A stretch of DNA of 64,000 bases from Lamellibrachia columna (Eukaryota > Annelida > Polychaeta > Sabellida > Siboglinidae), in the NCBI GenBank assembly GCA_963662155.1, contig OY759266.1, positions 11,614,835 to 11,678,834 on the forward strand, written 5' to 3'. A program made the translations under genes and the position numbers. The notes beneath the pieces were generated by a model. It worked only from the letters and a program-made list of their open reading frames with translations. It made no database searches and was not told the DNA's origin. Shown here in pieces: positions 45,361-57,400 of the stretch. Every line of letters starts with the position of its first letter. Within the stretch, counting starts at the first letter, position 1.

Positions 45361-45900
45361 ACAGTTAAAAATACTGCAATTACTTGCAGTACAGTATTAC
45401 AATTTCCTAAAAAGTATTGCAAATACGTTTGCAATACTTTTTCTTGGTAGTTTTTACGTACAATTGTTCGCAACATCGTGTGACTTTTTGACTGTTTGAA
45501 GTTATGTAAATACAGTGGCGTCACCAGACATTATTATAACTGCCAGTATTACGTCGCATCCCATCCAGAGGGTGGGTATTTTTGCTAGTATTTGTTAATA
45601 AGACAAAAAAAATATGTTATGGAAGCATTGTTTATTTCACATTCAATACATCTGATACATGTTCTATCATGCAGGCAATACAATATACACGAATGATAAT
45701 ACAGAACGTCATTAACTTTAAATAATTTAATTAATTAATTTGCAATAATATTACGTTCATATGCATTACAGTATTGCAAATATTTGCAGTACTTTTGAAA
45801 GCATTGCAAATACTCGCAATACTCAATTGCAAATAAAAAATACGGCATATATTTTGCAATACTAAAAATTGAGAATTGCAAAATTGTTATACATAATAGT
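45361..45900. repeat. TTGCAATAC-rich foldback region
   Basis: Many copies of GTATTGCAAATA in both directions. 45409-45442 is a perfect 15-bp inverted repeat with a 4-bp loop. Looks like a foldback or MITE remnant. Confidence 0.65.
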
Positions 45901-45959
45901 CCAAGTATTGTATCTGTCTCTACTGAGTGATTGTGCACCTGTCATTAGAATGAGCTAGA

Positions 45960-48300
45960 GTTAATGGTCATCGACTCATCATGCTTTCTTGTGACACACA
46001 AATATATGTCTCAGACTCTTCTGTATGTGACACCCCGGTCAGACTTGTATGCGACACCCCGGTCAGACTTTCTGACTTGGTCAATAAAGTAGCAACATTC
46101 TCACATTGTGTCCAATTCTTACCAGCTTTGGTCCACTTTAAGATGACCCCTTGATACTGTGACCCCCGTATCATGTTACTAAAACAATTTTTACTGAACT
46201 ATTGGTTTATGGTTGGAGGTGAACTAAACAGACCTGTTAAGTCTCTCATTTCTGGCGGGAGGCTCCAGTTTTTGGGACCCGCAATGGAAATGAAATCTCC
46301 CATTTTTCATGATTCCTCCCGTTTTCCCACAAATTGTCTGACCACACTCCGTTCTAGAAATAAATATTTCCACATTTCCGTTGTGGCAGAAATTTTCCGA
46401 ATAGCAACACTGTTAATATTCGTGTTATTGCATATTTTTTAATTATCTCGCCACCTGAAGCATGTAATAGACATTTTAATTGGATGGAATTATCACATGA
46501 TCTGCAATAAGCGTTCCCGCGATCAGCTGTGTATCCTTTGCTTGACTCGTGATTTTGCATTGCACACAAATCTCCAGTTTTGTCATTTCAGAAACATAAC
46601 AGGTCTGGAACGACAAACAACCAATATCCAAACCAAATGTTTTGATTTAGTTCAGAATACCATGCTTATGGTGATGCTACCACAATATACTAAATACATT
46701 TGACCTGCACATGCAAATGGCATACTCAGACATAATTTATGACTTGTATACATACACACGAAACTGTAACAGAAGTAAGATTCAGGTCTTGTATATAAAA
46801 CAAGCCAAGCAGTGATATAAGATTCAGGACTTATGTGTGATCACACAATGATATAATATCCAGTCTTGCATATAAGTCGAGTGCAACAAAGGAAACGCCA
46901 TACAGTATATATAATTATACATGATTATCTAGCATAATTCAATGTCCTACTTGAATGTTTACGTACTGTTCACCAGTTATGATATCTAACTACTACAGTA
47001 ACAACTATGATTACACATATTACAAGGACAGGCAACACATCCCTAGGTGAACCCCTGGATCCACAAATATTGGACTACATTCAGGCAACTGATAACAGAC
47101 AAGAGAGCCAATAAATCACTAGTCTAAGTTGGCAAGATACTGTATCAGTGGTGGAATGTTCACTGAAATATCTATGCAGAGATTATGATTTTAATCTTGC
47201 AGGGAATAGGATGGCCCAGTGGTATGGTGTTGGTGACTTTCTAGAAGTTTCTTTCAGCCCCTCTGCACCAGAATAAATTACCACCTTGAGCAGCTTGAAA
47301 ACTGATATGTTTTAAATGTTCGATTTTATTATTTCGATACGGGCTATCTGATAAACCCAATCTTTCATTCTCAATGTAAACAACTTGCATTGACCTTTTT
47401 TCCGATACATTCATCCATAAATGACACCCTACCTGTATATTCAGGATCCTACAATGACATCACTTGTGAGGACACTGTGCATAGATTATGTACATAATAA
47501 AATATATATATATATATATATATATAAACCAAAAACATATTTGTGCTTTGCTATTTTTACAATATACTAAATAAAATCACCATAAAATAAACACACGTGT
47601 AGGGCTATGGCAATTAACACAATTAACAGCACAACAGACATTCAGACACTTGGTTGAAACACTAAACATTAAATTGACACTTGTAGCCAGCATGTAGCAT
47701 CTTTCTAAGATCTTTATGACAACAAATTCAGAATGCATTATAATTACAGGTACAATACATTCAGACTAACCCTGCATGTAGCATCTTTCTAAACAATTCC
47801 CTCATTCGTTGGACTTGGGTTGGGTTAAATTGTAATTATCTAATCCGTAATTAATTACAGTGTAACTGTAACCTATTGTTTAGAACAATGTAACTGTAGT
47901 TGAGTTTTCATGAGGCTGTGTAATTGTGACAGACCATTGTAACTGACCCCACTAGAGGCAGCAAGAATGCATGAATTCATTTAAAACCCTGTCTAAACAT
48001 AAGCAATAATGGCACAGGTAATCCGACTTAGCAAAACCAAACTTACAACCTATTGCAATTGACACTACATGTAGCATTGTAATAAACAATTTCAAGCAAT
48101 GTAATTGATGTTTTTGAGTGATGTAGTTGTAACTGATTTTTAAGTAGTAGTGCATTTTTATGTTTTGTAATCGTGTCGTAACTGAACCCAACCCCGGGGC
48201 CAGTTGCTATAGCTATCACAATATTGCAGGCAATGTGCACTGATGTAGTAAGACTGGCAGCGCAGATGCTCCTGAGTGGAGCCACAGTGTCTTGAAGCAG
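45960..48300. other. Intergenic or ClC-7 3'UTR, no gene recognised
   Basis: 46010-46080 has a short duplication with CTGTATGTGACACCCCGGTC. A TA run lies at 47499-47526. 47800-48200 has scattered GTAACTGTA and AATTGTAATT words. Confidence 0.4.
47326..47331 (-). terminator. Candidate ClC-7 poly(A) signal (proximal)
   Basis: AATAAA on the reverse strand about 970 nt after the ClC-7 stop. Confidence 0.25.
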
Positions 48301-48302
48301 CA

Positions 48303-48401
48303 TCAGTTGAAGGACATCTGCAGCTCCTCCAGACCCTGGCTGCCTTTGTGCGACTCGAAGCGATACCGCGCCAGGTCCTTCCTCGTCACAAAGCCAATCA
48401 C
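48303..48401 (-). CDS. CLCN7: ClC-7 exon o: C-terminus and stop
   Basis: Phase 0 to stop, 32 codons plus [17 protein letters not shown] then [10 protein letters not shown]. The [10 protein letters not shown]...GLEEL ending marks ClC-7. Confidence 0.95.
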   Translation of the reverse strand: MIGFVTRKDLARYRFESHKGSQGLEELQMSFN

Positions 48402-51400
48402 CTGCAATGCAACCATCTCATTTGTTGCCATTAAAACTGCACGATTAGTATTTATGTAAACAACACGGCACTCGCTCAATCTGACAGAGAGATGTGTGTA
48501 GATGATCTGTGATCTGTGATCAAATGATCCAGAGGCACCATGTTGTCAGTTGAGTTACAATGTGTCATCAAATTATATAATTACACTGTCATCAAATATT
48601 ACAGTTCCATCATGTCATCAGATGATACAGTTGTATTATGCCATCAGATGATACTGTTATATCGTCACCAGATAATATAGTTATATCATGTCATCAGATG
48701 ATACAGTTATATCATGTCATCAGATGATATAGTTATAGCGTGTCATTAGATGATACAATTAAACATGCCATCACATGATAATGTTATATCATATCATCAG
48801 ATGATACAGTTATATCATGTCATCAGATGCTATAGTTATATCATGTCATCAGATGATATAGTTATATCACATCTTCAGATTATATAGTTATATCATGCAA
48901 TCAGATGATAGTGTCATCAGATTATACAGTTATATCATGTCTTGAGATTATTTAGTTATACACCTGTATCATGCAATCAGATGATACAATGTAATCAGAT
49001 GATACAGTTATATCATGTCATCAGATGATATGGTTATATTGTGTCATCAGATGACATAGTTATATTGTGTCATCAGACGATACAGTTATATTGTCATCAG
49101 ATGACATAGTTATATCATGTCATCAGATAATACAGTTATATCATGTCATCAGATGATATAGTTATATCATGTCTTGAGATTATTTAGTTATATCATGCAG
49201 TCAGATGGTACAGTGTAATCAGATGATACAGTTATAACATGTCATCAGATGATATAGTTATATTGTGTCATCAGATTATATAGTTATATAACGTGTCATC
49301 AGATGATTTAGTAACAGAGTAGTTTGTAGCCTCACCTCATTGTTTTTATCGACCACCACCAGATGGCGCAACCCTAGACCACGGAACAACTTGAATATTC
49401 GTGGCAGAGACGTGTTCTAAAAGTAACAAACATTAGAAAATATACGGGAAACCATTCTACAAGATAAAACAGATATACCTAGGGAATAATGGCATTTTTA
49501 GAAGAGAAATAAATTGTGTATGACCCCATATGCATGCACACACACACACATGCAAAGGCGCATGTTGGCATACAGCACACACGCACGTACGCACATAAAT
49601 ACCATGAAATTGGAAGGAAGGAAGGCAGGTAAATAAATAAACGTTTCGATGCAGGCTAAGATGTATAACTGAATGAGGTCTGAGCAGACTGGCTGGAGTA
49701 ACTTGAAGGGTACTCACATCAAACACAGTGTATGGCGCAGGGTTCATGTAGGGCACAAGATTAATAACACACGTCTTCTCGCGCTCCGTGATGTGGATTT
49801 GCTGCAAGTAAAGAATCAAATCTAAGCAGAGTAAACAACCCAACACACTGGCAGCTGCTAGTGACCAGTTCCATCACACATGTGACAGGGCTACTTTATC
49901 ACCTTAAATTCCCTCTATACTATTTTTGTCATTTTGAAACTAAATTGTCTTGTTTTTGTTTATATCTAAATGCTGCATTGTTTTGTTTTTAATGTGCATG
50001 TTTTTCAATGAGCTACATAAACTAGTCATGTTTTACTACCTTAATACCTACGGCTTAACCGTTGTGAAACTACCACCAGGACAGATACAACAATAAGAGG
50101 TGTGACCCTCACTCACCTCAATCTTTGGGAAGCGGGGATAGATTTCCCTGAAGTGATCAAGGGTCAAACGACTGGAGCCCCTTATCCCTGTCGTGGGATC
50201 GGTGAAAGCCTGGACAGATAATACAAGGTAAAACAAAGCAGCTGCTGACCCCATGCCCATCACCTAGCCCCTCCTCCATCACTTATCCCCTCCTCATCAC
50301 TTATCCCCTCCCCCATCACCTAGCCCCTCCTCCATCACTTATCCCCTCCCCATCACCTAGCCCCTCCTCTATCACTTATCACCTCCTCCATCACCTATCC
50401 CCTCCCCATCACCTAGCCCCTCCTCCATCACTTATCCCCTCCCCCATCACCTATCCCATCACTTATCCCCTCCCCCATCATTTATCCCCTCCCCCATCAC
50501 CTAGCCCCTCCTCCATCACTTATCCCCTCCCCCATCACCTAGCCCCTCCTCTATCACTTACCCCCTCCTCAATCACCTATCCCCTCCCCCATCACCTACC
50601 CCCTCCTCCATCACTTATCCCCTCCCCCATCACCTAGCCCCTCCCCCATCACTTAGCCCCTGCCCATCACCTAGCCCCTCCTCCATCACTTATCCCCACC
50701 ACCTTCACCTAGCCCCTCCCCATCACTTACCCCCTCCCCATCACTTGCCCCCTCCCCATCGCTTACCCTCTCCCATCACTACCCCCTCCCCATCACTAAC
50801 CTCCCCATCACTACCCTCTCCCATCATTTACCTCCTCCCCATCACTTACCCCCTCCCCATCACATACCCCCTCCCCTATCACTTAGCCACATCAAACCAA
50901 TTTAATTTAGTGACAAACACAATATTCTTGAGATCGCCACTTAGAAACCTTCAGACATCAAACGGTTGTGAATTTGTTACAGTTTTTCATGAAATGTTTG
51001 TACATGTACTTCCTCACAGTTCTCACAGATGGGGTGAGTCTGATTAGTTCTGTACTGCAACGTTTCTCAACGTTAAAACAGTGATAATTATTACCTTGTT
51101 TTTGAGCAGCACTATGAGCTGTGAACGTGTGATTGTGCCTCGAAGCAAGCCAAACGTTGATCTACCAATCTGATTCTGAAAGACAAATACATTCAAACAC
51201 CTGAAATAGGGCAAATACAATGAACTGCAAGGCATCCTGGGATTGTTGTCGGTAAAACAGTCATGAAGTAGTAGAAATATTGTTGGCGTGCCCGGGGGGG
51301 CAATGGTGATATTTGAAATTGCCATGGGAGTATTACCGCGAAGGAATCAATGTGGACGTCTGACGTAAATTACGTAACACAGAACAATGGTTGTATGCAA

Positions 51401-54400
51401 CTATTAGCGACGCTATGCGTGTTTCAACCATTGTTACATGATGAAACCGTTGTGGCATCAAGATGTCATTGTTACATGATGAAACCGTTGTGGCATCAAG
51501 ATGTCATTGTTACATGATGAAACCGTTGTGGCATCAAGATGTCATTGTTACATGATGAAACCGTTGTGGCATCAAGATGTCATTGTTACATGATGAAACC
51601 GTTGTGGCATCAAGATGTCATTGTTACATGATGAAACCGTTGCGGCATCAAGATGTCATCAAGATGTCATTGCCATTGCACTACCACAACTTGACTGCGT
51701 AGTGTTAGGAATCATAAGCTCTTGCCTTTTCTCTTGTGCAACACTCGGCAACTAGGCTAGTTACTTATAACACTGTTCAAGCATGGGTGTATGGATATTG
51801 AAATATAAAGTGAAAAGTTGCATGAAATGTCAAAGAAAACAGCATCTTCTCAACATCAGCGTGTTAATTCTACCCTGAGTTTATAAGTGCAATGGATTAA
51901 TCCATCATCCAATTCAAAGCAAATGTCCACCTCATATCAGTCTTGATTTGCTGTATAAAATGTAAAAAATTCATTCAAATAATCAAGAGAAGTAACACAG
52001 CTAGTGGCTTTGACATAAGACAAGACTCTGCAACTCCTACAGCTATCTGGCCTGCAGGGGCCACACTTAATGTATCTGGCTTGCAGGGGCCACACTTAAT
52101 GAATCTGGCCTGCAGGGGCCACAGTTAATGTATCTGACCTGCTGGGCCACACCGAATGTATCTGACCTGCTGGGCCATGCTTACAGGGATCTTGCTGGTT
52201 AGGCTCTTCCAAGTTTGGGTCAAAATAAAGGCATATGGCCTGTTCACCTCCAATGGCTTACATTTATTGGTTGAGTGTCACTGGCCTGGTGGGCCACACT
52301 TACAGGTTGTGAGTGACTGGCCTGCTGTGCCACAGTGGCTTGTGAATGAGTGGCCTGTTGGGCTAGAATGCTTTATGAGTGACTGGCCTGCTCGGCCACA
52401 CTTACAGGTTGTGAGTGACTGGCCTGCTGTGGCACAGTGGCTTGTGAATGATTGGCCTGCTGGGCCACAATGCTTTATGAGTGACTGGCCTGCTTAGCCA
52501 CACTTACAGGCTGTGAGTCGATGCGTTCAATGACCGGGAAGCCTTCATGCAGGTCTTTCTTGAGCACATTGACGACGTGACCAACCGTCTCATTCGTCTG
52601 AAACGTCGTCACAGGATGACTCATCACTTCACTGAAATCAAAAACATCTTATTTGTTTATTATTATATAGCACAAGTTATTTATTACAATATTATGTTAT
52701 GAGAAATGGGTCCAGTTGAAGATTAATTTTAAAACAGGTTCCAAAGTTCTTGATGAGTACACTGCAATGATGGTGACAAAGTTTTTGGTGAGTACACTGC
52801 AATGATGGTGACAAAGTTCTTGGTGAGTACACTGCAATGATGGTGACAAAGTTCTTGGTGAGTACACTGCAATGATGGTGACAAAGTTCTTGGTGAGTAC
52901 ACTGCAATGATGGTGACAAAGTTTTTGGTGAGTACACTGCAATGATGGTGACAAAGTTCTTGGTGAGTACACTGCAATGATGGTGACAAAGTTTTTGGTG
53001 AGTACACTGCAATGATGGTGACAAAGTTCTTGGTGAGTACACTGCAATGATGGTGACAAAGTTATTGGTGAGTACACTGCAATGATGGTGACAAAGTTAT
53101 TGGTGAGTACACTGCAATGATGGTGACAAAGTTCTTGGTGAGTACACTGCAATGGTGGTGACAAAGTTCTTGGTGAGTACACTGCAATGATGGTGACAAA
53201 GTTCTTGGTGAGTACACTGCAATGATGGTGACAAAGTTCTTGGTGAGTACACTGCAATGGTGGTGACAAAGTTCTTGGTGAGTACACTGCAATGATGGTG
53301 ACAAAGTTCTTGGTGAGTACACTGCAATGATGGTGACAAAGTTCTTGGTGAGTACACCGCAATGATGGTGACAAAGTTCTTGGTGAGTACACTGCAATGA
53401 TGGTGACAAAGTTCTTGGTGAGTACACTGCAATGATGGTGACAAAGTTCTTGGTGAGTACACTGCAATGATGGTGACAAAGTTCTTGGTGAGTACACTGC
53501 AATGGTGGTGACAAAGTTCTTGGTGAGTACACTGCAATGGTGGTGACAAAGTTCTTGGTGAGTACACTGCAATGGTGGTGACAAAGTTCTTGGTGAGTAC
53601 ACTGCAATGATGGTGACAAAGTTATTGGTGAGTACACTGCAATGATGGTGACAACGTTATTGGTGAGTACACTGCAATGATGGTGACAAAGTTCTTGGTG
53701 AGTACACTGCAATGGTGGTGACAACATTCTTGGTGAGTACACTGCAATGGTGGTGACAAAGTTCTTGGTGAGTACACTGCAATGATGGTGACAAAGTTCT
53801 TGGTGAGTACACTGCAATGGTGGTGACAAAGTTCTTGGTGAGTACACTGCAATGATGGTGACAAAGTTATTGGTGAGTACACTGCAATGATGGTGACAAA
53901 GTTCTTGGTGAGTACACTGCAATGGTGGTGACAAAGTTCTTGGTGAGTACACTGCAATGGTGGTGACAAAGTTTTTGGTGAGTACACTGCAATGATGGTG
54001 ACAAAGTTCTTGGTGAGTACACTGCAATGATGGTGACAAAGTTCTTGGTGAGTACACTGCAATGATGGTGACAAAGTTCTTGGTGAGTACACTGCAATGA
54101 TGGTGACAAAGTTCTTGGTGAGTACACTGCAATGGTGGTGACAAAGTTCTTGGTGAGTACACTGCAATGATGGTGACAAAGTTCTTGGTGAGTACACTGC
54201 AATGATGGTGACAAAGTTCTTGGTGAGTACACTGCAATGGTGGTGACAAAGTTCTTGGTGAGTACACTACAATGATGGTGACAAAGTTCTTGGTGAGTAC
54301 ACTGCAATGATGGTGACAAAGTTCTTGGTGAGTACACTGCAATGATGGTGACAAAGTTCTTGGTGAGTACACTGCAATGATGGTGACAAAGTTCTTGGTG

Positions 54401-57400
54401 AGTACACTGCAATGGTGGTGACAAAGTTCTTGGTAAGTACACTGCAATGATGGTGACAAAGGTTTTGGTGAGTACACTGCAATGATGGTGACAAAGTTCT
54501 TGGTGAGTACACTGCAATGATGGTGACAAAGTTCTTGGTGAGTACACTGCAATGGTGGTGACAAAGTTCTTGGTGAGTACACTGCAATGGTGGTAACAAA
54601 GTTATTGGTGAGTACACTGCAATGATGGTGACAAAGTTATGGGTGAGTACACTGCAATGATGGTGACAAAGTTCTTGGTGAGTACACTGCAATGGTGGTG
54701 ACAAAGTTCTTAGTGAGTACACTGCAATGGTGGTGACAAAGTTCTTGATGAGTACACTGCAATGATGGTGACAAAGCTGATGGAATGATACGATACAGTG
54801 TGACAGTCATGTGACACTGTTTAATTGTGATTAACTCACCTGGCCATGATATTGGAGGTGAGGTGCGGAGGCTCCCATGGTAAGATTGGAACACCAGCAA
54901 GCTTGATGTGAATGTCATAGAGACCCTACAAACAAACGCACAGTTTACCTGATCTTATTGTATTACCACAATTTACCAAATCATCCCTGCCACAACTTAC
55001 ATTTATTTATGTGCAGGTTTTGCACATCTGTATTTCATTTGGTAAACTCCTAATGTTTGTCAAGAAATCTCTCAATTTCATTTGCACACAATTGTGGATA
55101 GTATTTTGGGTTAAAATTTGATGAGAAACACGATAACATTTGTTTTTGTATGAAAATATATTATGTCTCTCAAGTGCACAAATGCTATGACGTAACAAAC
55201 TGTAAACAACAATGGTGTCGCCCTACCAAACGTTTATACCACCTCACAACTCTTCAGTTGAATTTATAATCAAGTTGTGTCTGTGGTGATATGGTAAGTG
55301 GCATCACTGTTGGTGGTTTATTACATTTCAATTGTGTTCTATTTAATAAGATTTGCCATCCAAGCCAAATACCCAAATGGCAAGTGGACAAGGAAGCCAT
55401 TGGCTTATCGAGAGTCCAACAATGTTCATCTATTTATAACCCGCCCTCCTGAGATATGTGTCAACCTTGTTTATAAACATATTTACGCTGCTAGCAGTTA
55501 CACAAACCGTCACAATTTGTTCCATTCATTTATTGTCCTCTGTGAGAATGAGTACTTCCTGATATCCAATCTACACTGACCCTTTACTAATTTTACCTTA
55601 TGTCCTCTAGTTCTACTATCTTTCTTGAGTGAGAAAAACATATTTTTATCAATATTTTCATACCCACTCAATATCTTAAAAACTTCAATCTGATATCCTC
55701 TTAACCTCCTTGTCTCTAGGGTAGTTAAACCACATTCTTTTAGGCGTTCTTCATAACTAAGGTCTCCCAGTTCTGGAATAATTTTAGTTGCTCTCCTCTG
55801 TATTCATTCAAGCGTATCTATATCCTTCTTACGATATGGTCTCCATGCTTGTATACAGTATTCTAAATGAGGTCTAACTATTGCTTTATACAGAGGTATA
55901 ATTAGCTTTTTTCTTGTATGTTATGTTTCTCCTAATCAACCCAAGAATTTGATTACCCTTTGAAGCTGCAATACCACACTGCTATGAAACTTTCACACCA
56001 ACACTTATTGTTATTCCTAAGTCCTTTTCATTTACAGTAGTACCTAGAACAGTATCTCCCATTATAGTTTATATCCAAGTTCCCATGTCCTGTATATAGG
56101 CATTTACATTTCCCAAAATTGAATAACATCTGCCATTTTTCAGACCATTTAACTAATTTGTCTAGATTGTTTTGTAAATGTTGTTTATCACCATCTGTGT
56201 TAACCTTTCTAAACACTTTTGTGTCATCTGCAAATTTCAGTATGTTGCTTGTTATATTGTCGTCCAAGTCATTGATATATATTAAGAATAATAAATAATT
56301 AATCCTAATACTGATCCTTTGTGGTACCCCACTCAAAACTGATTTCCAGTTTGAAACCTCTCCATCTACTACTACATACTGTCTTCTGCCAGTCAGCCAT
56401 TGTTCTATCCAGTCAATTATGCCATCCCCGATACCATGGGCTTTTAATTTAAAAAGTAATCTTTGATGTGGCACTTTGTCAAAAGCTTTCTGAAAATCTA
56501 AGTATATAATATCTACTGATGATCCCTTGTCTATCCACTAAGTGATTTCTTCCAAAAAACATAACATTTAATTTATTAAGCATGACCTCGCTTTTAAGAA
56601 TCCATGTTGAGATGATGTTTTATGATACATGTATGCACAATGTATAAACCATTTGTGATCAGACAGATTCAGTTTCTATGTGGTAGAGATATATATATTT
56701 CTTTTAAATAAATGGCTTTACTTTTATAATGGTAGAAATGGAATTTTCTCGTACATATTGTGTACCTACATGTATTATCAATTGTTGTAGTTTATTATTG
56801 TATGCTGGAAATGTTGTGGTAATGAAGATTACTTCAAAGTTGACTACTTAGAGGATACTATCCACTAAAAACTATTACTACAACTCAACAGTGTCTTTAG
56901 GAATCTAGGAGACTCTGGGGACTATTTGTACCCATTTGATTGTTACAAACAACAATGGCAAGTAATGTGCTTTGATTTGTGTATTTTAAAGAAATGTTTG
57001 TATTCACTAAGAACGTGCAATATAAAAATTAACTGAATGCAGAACTATGTCTAACACTTAGTGCACATCATTGGAAATTGTGGCCCTCGCAGCTCAAAGG
57101 ATATAACCTGTACCTCGCACATTTTACAGATCCACTACAAGATTAACTATTGCAATACGAGGTGACTTACCTCGTTGAAGAGGTCTCCCACCCACTTGGC
57201 CACCATTAGGACAATCATGATGGGGAAGCCGAAGCTGATGCTGCCAGTAGCCTCGATGAGGATCACGGTCAAACTGATGGTCATCCGCACCACGCCACCT
57301 GCAGTGACCACACAAAGATCACGGTTAAACTGATGGTCATCCATACCACGTCACCTGCAGTGACCACACAAAGATCACGGTTAAACTGATGGTCATCCGT

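Noticed and set aside
53062..54582. 506-codon open frame on the - strand
   Set aside because: It is the 35-bp array read in rotating frames ([18 protein letters not shown]...). All three frames are open because the unit has no stop, and it lies within a ClC-7 intron.
52745..54778. Possible CRISPR array
   Set aside because: The units are directly adjacent with no unique spacers, in an animal intron.
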